Shown: positions 34,756-44,009, counted from the first letter of the stretch. The stretch: 64,000 nucleotides of DNA from Arthrobacter globiformis NBRC 12137 (GCF_000238915.1 NZ_BAEG01000080.1:1-64000); one strand, 5' to 3'. A program made the numbers and translations. The notes: generated from the sequence alone by a model not told the origin.

Positions 34756-35085
34756 GTGGGCAAACAAATGACGGAGATGCTCAAGGGGACGCTGGAGGGC
34801 ATCGTTCTTGCCCTCCTGACCGGTAAGCCGGCGTATGGGTATGAGATCACCACGCTGCTCAGGGAGAAGGGCTTCGCCGACATTGCCGAGGGCACGGTCT
34901 ACGCGCTGCTGGTGAGAATCGAGCAAAAGGGTCTCGTCGACGTCGAGAAGCGTCCCTCAGAGAAGGGTCCCCCACGCAAGGTGTACACGCTCAACATCCA
35001 GGGCAATGAGTACCTGGACGAGTTCTGGAGAACATGGAGCTTTCTGGCCGAGCGGCTCGAACAGCTCCGAGAAGGAGGGAATTAG
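34756..35085 (+). CDS. PadR-family transcriptional regulator
   Basis: Winged-helix repressor of 109 aa. It has the family pattern LKGTLEGIVLALLTGKPAYG, YEITTLLREKGFADIAEGTV and YALLVRIEQKGLVDVEKRPS, ending in a dimerisation helix. It starts with GTG at 34756 behind a strong GGAGGAGG site. It is the first gene of a four-gene operon with a DUF1048 protein and an ABC transporter, a common arrangement in which PadR represses the operon until a drug or lipid signal binds. Confidence 0.92.
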   Translation: MGKQMTEMLKGTLEGIVLALLTGKPAYGYEITTLLREKGFADIAEGTVYALLVRIEQKGLVDVEKRPSEKGPPRKVYTLNIQGNEYLDEFWRTWSFLAERLEQLREGGN

Positions 35086-35087
35086 AC

Positions 35088-35459
35088 ATGGCCATGGGAT
35101 GGATAGAACAGGTCACCGGATCGCTCGAACAGAAGAAGCAGTACCGGCAGTACAAAGCGCGCGTGAAGCAGCTTCCCGCAAACTATCGCACGACGCTCGA
35201 GGCGTTGGAGCGTTACCTGACGTACTTCGGGGCGATCACGAAGGGGGAAACCCTGGTGAAGATGCTCGAGGATCTGGCAGATCTCTTCGAGCAGAGCGCG
35301 GCGAGCGGAACCCCGATTCCGGAAGTTGTCGGGGAAGACCCCGTGGAGTTCGCGGAGACGTTCCTCCAGAACTACTCGGAGGGGCAGTGGATCAACAAGG
35401 AACGGAAACGGCTCATAGAGGCAATCGCGAGCGTCACGAAGGAGGAGCAAGTCCCATGA
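35088..35459 (+). CDS. DUF1048 family protein
   Basis: Helical cytoplasmic protein of 123 aa with the DUF1048 pattern: KKQYRQYKARVKQLPANYRT, LEALERYLTYFGAITKG and FAETFLQNYSEGQWINKERK. Function unknown; members sit between PadR regulators and ABC transporters. GAAGGAGGG eight bases upstream marks the start. The stop overlaps the ATPase start as ATGA, so translation is coupled. Confidence 0.88.
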   Translation: MAMGWIEQVTGSLEQKKQYRQYKARVKQLPANYRTTLEALERYLTYFGAITKGETLVKMLEDLADLFEQSAASGTPIPEVVGEDPVEFAETFLQNYSEGQWINKERKRLIEAIASVTKEEQVP

Positions 35460-36259
35460 CCATCAGTGCGCCGCGGGACCGCGGACCTGCCATCCGTGTG
35501 CAGGGCCTGGAGAAGTCCTACAAGGAATTGCATGTACTGAGCGGCGTGGACTTCGACGTGGCGCCGGGCAGCATTTTCGCTCTTCTCGGCTCGAACGGGG
35601 CAGGAAAGACCACCATGGTGAGGATCCTGTCCACCCTATTAAGGCCCGACGCCGGCACAGCCACCGTGAACGGATTCGGCGTCACGACGGAACCAGTCAG
35701 AGTCCGGGAATCTATCAGCCTGACCGGACAGTTCGCTGCGGTCGACGAGATCCTCTCGGGCCGGGAGAACCTGGTGCTGGTAGCCAGGTTGCGGCAGCTG
35801 AAAGACCCCGGCGCGGTAGCGGATGAACTCCTCGCACGCTTCAACCTCGCCGAAGCCGGATCGCGAAAGGTGTCCGCCTATTCGGGAGGCATGCGCCGTC
35901 GTCTGGACATCGCCATGAGCCTGGTCGGGCAGCCGAAGGTGATCTTCCTCGATGAGCCGACGACGGGACTCGACCCCGAAGCGCGCATCGAGGTGTGGCA
36001 GGTGGTCAAGGAGTTGGCCCGGCAGGGGACCACCGTTCTGCTCACCACGCAGTATCTCGACGAGGCCGAGCAACTGGCAGACCGAATCGCCATTCTTCAT
36101 GAAGGGCGGATCATCGCGAACGGCACCCTCGCCGAGCTGAAGCGGCTGCTCCCGCCGGCGGAAGTCGAGTACGTCGAAAAGCAGCCAACCCTGGAGGACA
36201 TCTTCCTCGCACTGGTGGGGAAGGACGACAAAGTCGGGTCAAGTAAGGACCAGCCATGA
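35456..36259 (+). CDS. ABC transporter ATP-binding protein (drug-resistance type)
   Basis: ATPase of 267 aa of the DrrA class. Walker A FALLGSNGAGKTTMVRILST, signature VSAYSGGMRRRLDIAMSL, Walker B VIFLDEPTTGLDPEARIE and the switch region VLLTTQYLDEAEQLAD are present. The Gln in TTQYLDE replaces the usual switch His, a trait of DrrA-type ATPases. The C-terminus ends with TLEDIFLALVG. The ATG overlaps the DUF1048 stop and its stop overlaps the permease start, both as ATGA. Confidence 0.92.
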   Translation: MTISAPRDRGPAIRVQGLEKSYKELHVLSGVDFDVAPGSIFALLGSNGAGKTTMVRILSTLLRPDAGTATVNGFGVTTEPVRVRESISLTGQFAAVDEILSGRENLVLVARLRQLKDPGAVADELLARFNLAEAGSRKVSAYSGGMRRRLDIAMSLVGQPKVIFLDEPTTGLDPEARIEVWQVVKELARQGTTVLLTTQYLDEAEQLADRIAILHEGRIIANGTLAELKRLLPPAEVEYVEKQPTLEDIFLALVGKDDKVGSSKDQP

Positions 36260-37017
36260 GCAAGCATCTCTTCGGAGACACGGCCGTCCTGCTGGGCCGC
36301 TCCCTCCGCCATATCAGCCGAAGTCCAGACACGATCATCACGACGGCGATCACGCCGGTCGCGCTCATGTTGCTGTTCGTCTACGTGTTCGGCGGCGCTA
36401 TCAAGACAACTTCCGACAACTACATCAATTACCTTCTTCCCGGCATCATGCTGATCGCGATCGCTTCCGGCATCGCGTACACCGCCGTCAGGCTGTTCAC
36501 CGACATGAAAAGCGGCATTTTCGAGCGGTTCCAGTCCATGCCGATCGCTCGATCGTCCGTGCTGTGGGCGCACGTGCTTACCTCGATGGTTGCCAACGCG
36601 CTCTCGCTGGTGATCATTGTGCTGGTTGCCCTGTTCATGGGCTTCCGCACCTCGGCGGGCCCGGTGGAATGGCTGGCCGTCGTCGGGATCCTCGCGCTGT
36701 TCACCCTGGCACTCACCTGGATCGCGGTCATCGCCGGCCTCTCAGCGAAGTCCGTGGACGGCGCCGGCGGTTTCTCCTACCCGCTGATCTTCCTGCCGTT
36801 CATCAGTTCGGCATTCGTCCCCACGGCCACCATGCCGGGTCCCGTGCGGGCGTTCGCCGAAAACCAGCCGGTCACCTCGATCGTCAACACCATCCAGGAC
36901 CTGTTTGCGCAGCGCCCGGTCGGCGTCGACATTTGGATCGCCCTAGCCTGGTGCCTTGGGATCCTCGTTCTGGCTTACGTCTTCGCCATGGCAGCGTACC
37001 GGCGCAAGATCTCCTAG
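36256..37017 (+). CDS. ABC-2 transporter permease (drug-resistance type)
   Basis: Membrane subunit of 253 aa with six hydrophobic segments, DrrB/ABC-2 type. Features include ISRSPDTIITTAITPVALML, the INYLLPGIMLIAIASG segment and FERFQSMPIARSSVLWAHVL, the usual cytoplasmic loop. The partner ATPase is encoded just upstream with overlap. PadR-linked transporters of this class often export antibiotics or toxic lipids; the substrate is not deducible. Confidence 0.9.
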   Translation: MSKHLFGDTAVLLGRSLRHISRSPDTIITTAITPVALMLLFVYVFGGAIKTTSDNYINYLLPGIMLIAIASGIAYTAVRLFTDMKSGIFERFQSMPIARSSVLWAHVLTSMVANALSLVIIVLVALFMGFRTSAGPVEWLAVVGILALFTLALTWIAVIAGLSAKSVDGAGGFSYPLIFLPFISSAFVPTATMPGPVRAFAENQPVTSIVNTIQDLFAQRPVGVDIWIALAWCLGILVLAYVFAMAAYRRKIS

Positions 37018-37083
37018 GGGCGTTTCTCATCCGGCCGTCACCTTTGCTGTGATGGCGATCCGTTTACGGCGGCAGGGGACCGT

Positions 37084-37779
37084 TCATGGCGTCAGGGGAC
37101 CTCGGATGACGCGCAGCGCAAGGTCCGCGCCGCCGTCGATGACGGCCGTTCCTGACAGGCTGGAGCGGCCCCAGAGGCCCAGATACATTTCGCTTGGTGG
37201 TGCGGTCACTGATGCCGCGACGTCCCCGTTGCCGACAGTCCATGTTGTGCCGCCGGGAACGTGAAAGGTCACTGCCTCACCAGGGTCGGGCATCCGCTGC
37301 AGCCGGAGCTGGCGCGGGGCGAACATTGCCAGGGCTTCATCGATGCCGTCGATCAGGAAGTCCTCGGCGAACTCCGGGTCAGCCAGGCCGGATGCCTGGT
37401 GGGCGTCGACGAGGTGAATGGCGTGCTCGTGTGCCTGCCGGCGCAGCCAGAAGCTGGCCGTGCGCGGGGGAGGGCCGAAGTTCCAGCACGGTGCCGCAGG
37501 GTCCAGGGCGGTCATGGTGGCAAGGAAGCCGGCCGCACCCTCGAGGAACCAGGTTGCTGCTTTGGCCCGCGGCGGGGCCGGTTCCTCGACGTACTCTCCG
37601 GCGCGGACAATAGCGGCAGCCCACCGTTCTATAGAACCGATGTGCCCGAACAGTGCATCGAGAGTCCATCCCGGACAGGCCGGAACTGAACGGGCCAGCG
37701 TGCTCTCCGGCTGGCGCGCGAGCCTTTCGAGCGAACTTAAGGTTTGCGCGAGTTCGGCGAGGTAGCGTTCGGGCAACAT
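37084..37779 (-). CDS. Maleylpyruvate isomerase-family (mycothiol-dependent type) protein
   Basis: DinB-like four-helix protein of 231 aa of the actinobacterial family that uses mycothiol. The N-terminal metal-site features are PACPGWTLDALFGHIGSIER and WLRRQAHEHAIHLVDAH (three His), with a C-terminal SCP2-like domain ending in the IDGGADLALRVIRG pattern. The ATG at 37779 starts MLPERYLAELAQTL; a GTG at 37827 is possible. The reaction is unknown. Presence supports a mycothiol-producing organism. Confidence 0.88.
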   Translation of the reverse strand: MLPERYLAELAQTLSSLERLARQPESTLARSVPACPGWTLDALFGHIGSIERWAAAIVRAGEYVEEPAPPRAKAATWFLEGAAGFLATMTALDPAAPCWNFGPPPRTASFWLRRQAHEHAIHLVDAHQASGLADPEFAEDFLIDGIDEALAMFAPRQLRLQRMPDPGEAVTFHVPGGTTWTVGNGDVAASVTAPPSEMYLGLWGRSSLSGTAVIDGGADLALRVIRGPLTP

Positions 37780-37961
37780 CTGTCGAGCATATCCAGACCG
37801 GGGTTGCCCGGGGCCTGAGGTGGTCACCTGCGGGTTTTCAAACGCGGGAGGGTTGGGGTTTGGGCGGCAGGAGGTGAGGAAGGGTTGGGAGGGTCCTCAC
37901 CTTGGGTCGGTTCGGTGGGGACTCACCGGCTACGCAGGACGATAGTGGGGTTCGCACGCCA

Positions 37962-37981
37962 TGGTCAAGCGTTTTATCAAA
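37962..37981. promoter_or_regulatory. LacI-type operator 1
   Basis: TGGTCAAGCGTTTTATCAAA. Its reverse complement matches operator 2 (GATAAAACGCTTGAC against GCTAAAACGCTTGAT). Confidence 0.55.
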
Positions 37982-38059
37982 ATGCATGTCGCTGCCCGGA
38001 ACGGCGTGCCTCACCCCAGGCATTTCCGGGGCGGGACCAGCGGACGCCGAAAAATAAAC

Positions 38060-38079
38060 TTTGCTAAAACGCTTGATCA
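38060..38079. promoter_or_regulatory. LacI-type operator 2
   Basis: TTTGCTAAAACGCTTGATCA, with the central CG of LacI-family sites. Confidence 0.6.
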
Positions 38080-38107
38080 CGGAACCGCATTAACGCTAAC
38101 TTACTCG

Positions 38108-38127
38108 TGATCAAACGCTTTAGCAGA
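38108..38127. promoter_or_regulatory. LacI-type operator 3
   Basis: TGATCAAACGCTTTAGCAGA, an inverted match to operator 2, only 16 bases before the GH32 start, so binding would block transcription or translation initiation. Confidence 0.6.
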
Positions 38128-38143
38128 ATGGACATCAGCGCAG

Positions 38144-39580
38144 ATGAAACGCTCAGTCTTCTTCCAGCCCACCGATGGATGGGTTGGGGACCTTATTCCC
38201 TTCGAGAAGGATGGAGAGTTCTGGCTCTTCTACCTTCACGAAGTCCGCTCGGACCCGAAGCCCGGCACTTCATGGAACCTCGTCACCACCAAAGACCTCA
38301 CGCAGTTCGAGAACCATGGCGTCGCACTGCACCACGGCAGCGAAACCGATTTGGACTTCAACGCCTACACGGGCAGCATCGTCGTCGACGGCGCCGGCAC
38401 CCACCACCTCTTCTACACAGGCCAGAACCCACGCAACCTCGGAGCCGACGGCGCGCCTCTCCAGCTCGTCATGCACGCAACGAGCACAGATGGCATGCAA
38501 ACGTGGACGAAGCACCCTGAACTCACCTTCGGCGCCCCCGAAGGCTACGAATCCGGTGACTGGCGGGATCCCTTCGTCTTCCGGGACGAGGAAGCCGGGC
38601 AGTGGAGGATGCTTCTGGCCGCACGGCATGCCGCCGGGCCGGAACGCCGCCGCGGCGTCATCGCCCAGTGCGTGTCCGGCGACCTGAAGACCTGGCAGTA
38701 CGCCGAGCCGTTCTGGGACCCCCGGCGCTACATCACCCACGAATGCCCGGACGTCTTCTCCTGGGGTGACTGGTGGTACATGGTCTATTCCGAGTTCTCC
38801 GAGTCCTTCACCACCCGCTACCGGATGGCAAAAAGCCCCGACGGTCCGTGGATGGTGCCGAATCTGGACAGCATCGACGGCCGCGCCTTCTACGCCTCAA
38901 AGACCGCGGAGCGCGATGGACGCCGTTTTTTCTTCGGATGGATCGCCAGCAAGGAAGGCAACACCGATCAAGGACCCTGGCAGTGGGCCGGCACCATGTC
39001 CGTGCTGGAAGCCCGCCAGAACCCGGACGGGACACTGGGATTCTCCTTCGCGGATGAACTCGTGGACAGCTTCTGGGACGAGATCCCGGTAGCGCTGACA
39101 AACAATCTGCCCACGCGGCTCAATGCACCTGACGGGTATGCCGCCGTCGTTTCCGACGAAGACCTGCCCAGCCAGTTCTACGCGAAGGCGGTGTTGGACA
39201 TTGGTGCCCATACGAGCGAATGCGGGCTGTTGCTGCGCTCCAGCGCGGACGGAGACCGGTCCTACATCATCCGCCTGGAACCGAAACGCGGCCGTATGGT
39301 GTTTGACCGGTGGCCCCGCAACATCACCGGCGACGCACAGTGGCACGTCTCCGGGGAAGTTCCCTTCGACATAGAGCTGGAGCGCCCCTGCAACCTCAGC
39401 CCCGGGGCACACACGCTGGAGGTTGTGGTGGACGGGGACCTCTGCGTCGCGGTCCTGGACCGGCAGGTGTCCCTCAGCACCAGAATTTACGACCTGCCGG
39501 AAGGCCGGCTCGGCGTGTTCGCCGGCGAAGGTTCCGCCACCGTCACCGAACTTGAGCTACGTCAGCGCTCCAACAGCTGA
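38144..39580 (+). CDS. Glycoside hydrolase family 32 protein (fructan-active type)
   Basis: Cytoplasmic GH32-like beta-propeller enzyme of 478 aa without a signal peptide. The nucleophile region is PTDGWVGDLIPF (Asp16) in place of the textbook WMNDPNG. The stabiliser motif is GDWRDPFVF (Asp142) and the acid/base is ECPD with Glu200. Residues of about 310-478 form the usual C-terminal beta-sandwich. It probably cleaves fructosyl oligosaccharides imported by the ABC system encoded downstream. The altered first motif suggests a subgroup with different specificity. Three LacI-type sites precede it. No strong ribosome-binding site is visible. Confidence 0.85.
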   Translation: MKRSVFFQPTDGWVGDLIPFEKDGEFWLFYLHEVRSDPKPGTSWNLVTTKDLTQFENHGVALHHGSETDLDFNAYTGSIVVDGAGTHHLFYTGQNPRNLGADGAPLQLVMHATSTDGMQTWTKHPELTFGAPEGYESGDWRDPFVFRDEEAGQWRMLLAARHAAGPERRRGVIAQCVSGDLKTWQYAEPFWDPRRYITHECPDVFSWGDWWYMVYSEFSESFTTRYRMAKSPDGPWMVPNLDSIDGRAFYASKTAERDGRRFFFGWIASKEGNTDQGPWQWAGTMSVLEARQNPDGTLGFSFADELVDSFWDEIPVALTNNLPTRLNAPDGYAAVVSDEDLPSQFYAKAVLDIGAHTSECGLLLRSSADGDRSYIIRLEPKRGRMVFDRWPRNITGDAQWHVSGEVPFDIELERPCNLSPGAHTLEVVVDGDLCVAVLDRQVSLSTRIYDLPEGRLGVFAGEGSATVTELELRQRSNS

Positions 39581-39629
39581 ACAGGCCAGCCACCCTCATC
39601 GTCCGTTCCAATCAAGGAAGATTGCCGCA

Positions 39630-40964
39630 ATGAAAAAACTGTTCCGAACCGCTGCCGTGGCAGCTGTCACCGCCCTTGCACTGGCCGGCTGCGGCGGCGG
39701 AGGGGCCAGCAACTCCTCCAACGTCACTCCCACCGGCGAAATCAAGCCCCGCGAAATATCATGGCTGTTGTCCCGTCCGGCAGACGGCGCCGTCATCAAC
39801 ATAATGAAAAAGCTCGCCGACGATTACGCCAAGAACCACCCGGGCTTCTCCCTGAACCTGATCACCACGCCGGACCGGCCCTCCTACATCCAGAAGCTCG
39901 AAACCCTTGCCGCCGCGAACAAGCTTCCAGAGCTCTTTGACACCGATGCCACCCCCTTCGCCCAGCAGCTGGCCAAACAGGGCAAGATGGTCGACGCCGA
40001 GAAACTGCTCAAGACACTCAACGTCTACGACGACTACCGGCCTGCGGCGTTGGACTACCAGCGCTTCGATGACCGCTCGCTCTACATGATCCCGTTCCAG
40101 TTCGAGCTCGAATTCATCTGGTACAACAAGTCACTGCTGCAGAAGGCGGGAGTTTCCGCCCCGAAGTCCCTGGACGACATCCCCGCCCTGTGCACGTCCC
40201 TGCGCAAGGCCGGCATCACCCCAATCGCAATCGACGGACAGGACCAGTGGCCGCTGGAACGCTACGCCGCTTATCAGCCCTTCCGAGAAACCGGCCCGGA
40301 CTTTATCCAAAAACTGAAGAAGGGCGAGGCCAAGTTCTCCGACCCGGCAGGGCAGAAGACCGTCGAATGGCTGGCTGCCCTGGGCAAGGCCAAATGCTTC
40401 CAGGACGGCTTCTCGTCGCAGGGCTACTCCGATGCGCAAAACCAGTTCACCTCCGGCAAGGCAGCCATGTACAACATCGGCACCTGGGAACTGCCCAGCC
40501 TGGCCACGGACAAGCTGAACCCGGCAGTCCGCGGTGACATCGACTTCATCACCCTACCGACGACGGAAGGAACGGCCACCGCGGCCAACGAATTCGTCTC
40601 CCCGTCGGGCATCGGCATGGCCGTGAACTCCAAGACGTACGACCCGCTCGTCAGTGACTTCCTTAAGTTTGCCCTGGAGAAATACCCCTCCGAATACGCG
40701 GCAACCGGTGCTCTCTCCCCGACGACGAACGTCAAGACGGCCATCCCCGCCAACGCCACCCCGCTGTACAAGAAGGCCGTCGAGAAGGCGAACGATCTTG
40801 GGGATGAGCAGGCCATGCCATGGGACACCCAGCTCGATCCGACCACCAACGGCAGGCTGCAGCAGGAGCTCGTGCTCCTGGTCCAGGGCGACATCACGCC
40901 CGAGCAGTTCACCAGCACGATGGACAGCGCCGTCGCGCAGAACGCCCCCAAGTTCTTCAAGTAA
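39630..40964 (+). CDS. Sugar ABC transporter substrate-binding lipoprotein
   Basis: Extracellular solute-binding protein, family 1 type, 444 aa. The start MKKLFRTAAVAAVTALALAG ends in a lipobox with Cys, followed by a Gly/Ser linker. The binding-domain pattern includes KPREISWLLSRPADGAVINI, LETLAAANKLPELFDTDATP and FTSGKAAMYNIGTWELPS. AAGGAAG lies 10 bases before the ATG. It delivers oligosaccharide to the two permeases encoded next. Confidence 0.92.
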   Translation: MKKLFRTAAVAAVTALALAGCGGGGASNSSNVTPTGEIKPREISWLLSRPADGAVINIMKKLADDYAKNHPGFSLNLITTPDRPSYIQKLETLAAANKLPELFDTDATPFAQQLAKQGKMVDAEKLLKTLNVYDDYRPAALDYQRFDDRSLYMIPFQFELEFIWYNKSLLQKAGVSAPKSLDDIPALCTSLRKAGITPIAIDGQDQWPLERYAAYQPFRETGPDFIQKLKKGEAKFSDPAGQKTVEWLAALGKAKCFQDGFSSQGYSDAQNQFTSGKAAMYNIGTWELPSLATDKLNPAVRGDIDFITLPTTEGTATAANEFVSPSGIGMAVNSKTYDPLVSDFLKFALEKYPSEYAATGALSPTTNVKTAIPANATPLYKKAVEKANDLGDEQAMPWDTQLDPTTNGRLQQELVLLVQGDITPEQFTSTMDSAVAQNAPKFFK

Positions 40965-41010
40965 CTCCCAGCGGCGGGGGACTCTGCGTCCCCCGCCCGA
41001 AAGGCCCGCC

Positions 41011-41892
41011 ATGCTCCCCAACCGGTCCCGGCTCTCAGTCCTGGTCTTCCTGCTCCCGCCGCTGCTCCTCTACGGTGCCGCCGTGCTGTTCCCAATCCTC
41101 CAGTCCCTGTTCCTGAGCTTCTTCTCCTGGAACGGCATCAGTGACATGGAGTTCGTGGGACTGGCCAACTACGTCCGGATGTTCACCGCCGATGACGTCT
41201 TTTGGCGCTCGTTCTTCAACGCCCTCGGATACCTGGCCATCTGCCTGGTCCTGCAATTGGGTGGCGCCCTGCTGGTGGCCAGTCTGCTGACGTCGCTGCG
41301 GCGCGGCCGCGAACTCATTAAAACCCTCTACCTCCTGCCGGCCGTCATCTCCACGGTTGCGATCGCGTTCCTGTTCGTGCGCATCTACTCCATCGACCCC
41401 GTGGGTCTGCTCAACCAGCTCCTGGACTGGATGGGCCTCGGCAGCCTGGAACGCGCCTGGCTCTCCGACGTCAACACGGTTCTTGCCGCCGTCTCTGCCC
41501 CCGAAGGATGGCGGTTCACCGGCCTGTACATGCTGATCATTTACGCAGCGCTGATCTCCGTCCCGAAGGAGCTGGAAGAGGCAGCCGTCCTCGACGGCGC
41601 TTCCCGGTGGACGCTGTTCACGAAGATCCGTTTTCCGCACATCCGTCCGGTATGGATCACCACCACGATCATGGCCACCACTTACGGGCTGCGCGGCTTC
41701 GACATCCCCTACCTCATGACCAACGGCGGCCCCGGCCAGTCCTCGGAACTTCTCACCACCTACATGTACAAGACAGCATTCACCAGTACCGACTTCGGGT
41801 ACGCCAGCACCATCTCCGTGTTCATCGTGATCGAGTGCCTCGTCGCCGTCGGCCTCATCCTCTTCATGCTCAAGCGGAAGGCAGAGTCATGA
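41011..41892 (+). CDS. Sugar ABC transporter permease (MalF-like)
   Basis: Inner-membrane permease of 293 aa with six helices. The EAA-loop is EEAAVLDGASRWTLFTKIRF PHI region, typical of carbohydrate importers (EAAxxDGA). It begins MLPNRSRLSVLVFLLPPLLL. Its stop overlaps the next permease start as ATGA. No ATPase gene is encoded in the operon, so a shared MsiK-type ATPase is expected. Confidence 0.92.
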   Translation: MLPNRSRLSVLVFLLPPLLLYGAAVLFPILQSLFLSFFSWNGISDMEFVGLANYVRMFTADDVFWRSFFNALGYLAICLVLQLGGALLVASLLTSLRRGRELIKTLYLLPAVISTVAIAFLFVRIYSIDPVGLLNQLLDWMGLGSLERAWLSDVNTVLAAVSAPEGWRFTGLYMLIIYAALISVPKELEEAAVLDGASRWTLFTKIRFPHIRPVWITTTIMATTYGLRGFDIPYLMTNGGPGQSSELLTTYMYKTAFTSTDFGYASTISVFIVIECLVAVGLILFMLKRKAES

Positions 41893-42791
41893 TCACCCAG
41901 ACAGCCCCCGCAACACCGGCCGCCCCGCCATCGCCGGCCCCGCCGGCCGCACGCCGGCGCCGCCGCCCCAGCGCCTTCCGTACGCTGTCCCGCGTACTCA
42001 TCGCACTCATCGTCATCGTCCAGGTCTACCCGCTCGCCTGGCTTTTCCTGACAAGCCTGCGCAGCGAACACGACTTCGCCACTGGAGACCCGTTCGGCCT
42101 TCCCAAAGCGCTCACCCTGGAGAATTACGCGCGGGCCTTTGAAACCGGGGACCTCGGAAAAAACATCCTGAACAGCTTCATCGTCACGATGGGCGCCAAC
42201 ATCCTGATCGTGCTGCTGGGCATGATGGCCGCCTACGCCATCCAGGTCCTCGGATTCCGCCTCAGCCGCCTGGTCCGGGGGCTGTTCCTCATCGGCATCA
42301 TCGTCCCCGTCCAGATCGCACTGGTCCCGCTGTTCATCGACTACTCCACGGTGAACCTCCTCGATACATACCAGTCGATGATCATTCCCTTGGCCGGGTT
42401 CTCCCTGCCCATGTCCGTCTACTTGTTCTCCTCGTTCTTCGAATACATCCCCCGTGAAACGTACGAGGCGGCGTCCCTGGACGGCGCCGGACCATACCGG
42501 ATCTTCGGCCTGATCACCCTGCCGCTGTCCCTGAACACCGTTGTGACCGTCGTGCTTGTCAACAGCATCTTCATCTGGAACGACTTCATCTTCGCCAACA
42601 CCTTCGTCCTGTCCGAGGACCTGAAAACCATCCCGCTGGGCATGCAGAACTACATCGGCGCCATGGGCAAGGTCGACTGGACCGCAACCTTCGCCGCCGT
42701 GTGCGTCACCATCACCCCGCTGCTGCTGGTCTTCCTGGTCCTGAACAAAGCCATGATCCAAGGCCTGGAAAGCGGTGCGACCAAAGGATGA
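41889..42791 (+). CDS. Sugar ABC transporter permease (MalG-like)
   Basis: Second permease of 300 aa. A Pro/Ala-rich then basic N-terminus (residues 1-35) precedes six helices. The EAA-loop reads YEAASLDGAGPYRIFGLITL. It pairs with the MalF-like subunit to form the channel. The start codon overlaps the preceding stop. Confidence 0.92.
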   Translation: MITQTAPATPAAPPSPAPPAARRRRRPSAFRTLSRVLIALIVIVQVYPLAWLFLTSLRSEHDFATGDPFGLPKALTLENYARAFETGDLGKNILNSFIVTMGANILIVLLGMMAAYAIQVLGFRLSRLVRGLFLIGIIVPVQIALVPLFIDYSTVNLLDTYQSMIIPLAGFSLPMSVYLFSSFFEYIPRETYEAASLDGAGPYRIFGLITLPLSLNTVVTVVLVNSIFIWNDFIFANTFVLSEDLKTIPLGMQNYIGAMGKVDWTATFAAVCVTITPLLLVFLVLNKAMIQGLESGATKG

Positions 42792-42829
42792 CGGCTGCGG
42801 TTGACGGATATACTCCTGAAGGAGGGCAG

Positions 42830-43912
42830 ATGGTTTCAAAGGAGAAAAGTACGGGCAAGCCGGCGCCTGCGGCTCGTGCCCCGAGGACACCTGAACGCGC
42901 CCACCCCGTGACCCTCCGCGAAGTTGCCGAAGCAGCCGGTGTATCCACTGCCACGGTGTCGCTTGTGATCAACCAGAAGAAGAACGCGCGCATTGCCGAT
43001 GAGACGCGTCAGCGCGTCAAGGACGCGATCCGGCAGCTCGGCTACCGCCCCAATGCGCTGGCCAAAACCCTGGTCAGCGGCACCTCAAAGTTCATCGGAC
43101 TCGTTGCGGACGGCGTCGCGACCACCCCGTTCGCGGGTCAGATCATCCACGGAGCGCAGGACGAGGCCTGGAAACACGGATACGCGCTGCTGATAGCCAA
43201 CACCGAGGGCAACCGCGATCTCGAAAAGGACGCGATCGCCATGATGCTGGAATACAAGGTACGCGGCATCCTGTATTCGACGTGGTTCCACCGTCCTACT
43301 GCCATCCCGGAAACACTGCGTGAGGCGGACTTCGTCCTGGTCAACTGCTTCTCCCCGGAGCCGGGCGCGGCCCGTGCTGTCGTACCCGACGAAGAGCAGG
43401 GTGGGCAGTCGGCGACGGAAATCCTGCTCCGCGGCGGCCACCGGCGCATCGCTTTCATTAACGCCACGATCCCCGCCCCAGCCAAGGACGGACGGCTTCA
43501 GGGCTACCAGGACGCACTGGAGGCTGCCGGAATTCCGTTCGATCCCGAGTTGGTCTTGGAAGCCTATCCGGATCAGGAAGGCGGATACGGTGCAACGGCA
43601 GAACTACTCAAACGCAACGTCACCGCCGTGTACTGCTACAACGACCGGATGGCCATGGGCCTCTACGACGGGCTGCGGGAAAACGGGCTCTCCGTTCCAG
43701 ATGACATAGCGGTTGTGGGCTTTGACAACCAGGAAGTGATCGCGGCCCACCTCAGGCCTCCGCTGTCCACAGTGTCGCTGCCCCACTACGAACTCGGGGC
43801 GGCAGGAGTCCGCATGCTTCTGGGCCTGGACGAAGCCTCCAACGACGCCGCCGTGAAAATCGCGTGCCCGGCAGTTGAGCGCGCATCCGTGACTGCGCAT
43901 TCGCCCGCATAG
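42830..43912 (+). CDS. LacI-family transcriptional regulator
   Basis: Repressor of 360 aa. The HTH is at about residues 25-50 (VTLREVAEAAGVSTATVSLV), followed by the hinge RQLGYRPNALAKTLVSG and the periplasmic-binding-protein-like sensor domain (about 85-355). GAAGGAGGG upstream of the ATG at 42830 fixes the start; an earlier in-frame ATG at 42788 lacks one. As the last gene of the GH32/ABC operon it is the natural ligand of the three operators before the GH32 gene, released by a fructosyl sugar or its breakdown product. Confidence 0.92.
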   Translation: MVSKEKSTGKPAPAARAPRTPERAHPVTLREVAEAAGVSTATVSLVINQKKNARIADETRQRVKDAIRQLGYRPNALAKTLVSGTSKFIGLVADGVATTPFAGQIIHGAQDEAWKHGYALLIANTEGNRDLEKDAIAMMLEYKVRGILYSTWFHRPTAIPETLREADFVLVNCFSPEPGAARAVVPDEEQGGQSATEILLRGGHRRIAFINATIPAPAKDGRLQGYQDALEAAGIPFDPELVLEAYPDQEGGYGATAELLKRNVTAVYCYNDRMAMGLYDGLRENGLSVPDDIAVVGFDNQEVIAAHLRPPLSTVSLPHYELGAAGVRMLLGLDEASNDAAVKIACPAVERASVTAHSPA

Positions 43913-43983
43913 GTTCCTGATCTTGGTTGAATTCACCGCCGGTGCTGGGATCCCCGGCGCCCAGCGGCGTGATGGGTTAGTGG

Positions 43984-44009
43984 ACGACGGCGGGACCTCC
44001 CGCCGTCGT
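43984..44009 (+). terminator. Hairpin terminator of the GH32 operon
   Basis: Perfect 11-bp stem ACGACGGCGGG (43984-43994) and CCCGCCGTCGT (43999-44009) with a 4-base loop, 72 bases after the LacI stop. Confidence 0.7.

Larger units (their letters stand above)
37780..38143. other. Intergenic region with three LacI-type operators
   Basis: Holds an 8-bp hairpin GGTGAGGA/TCCTCACC (37873-37901) of the dispersed repeat type and three similar operators upstream of the GH32 operon. Confidence 0.55.
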
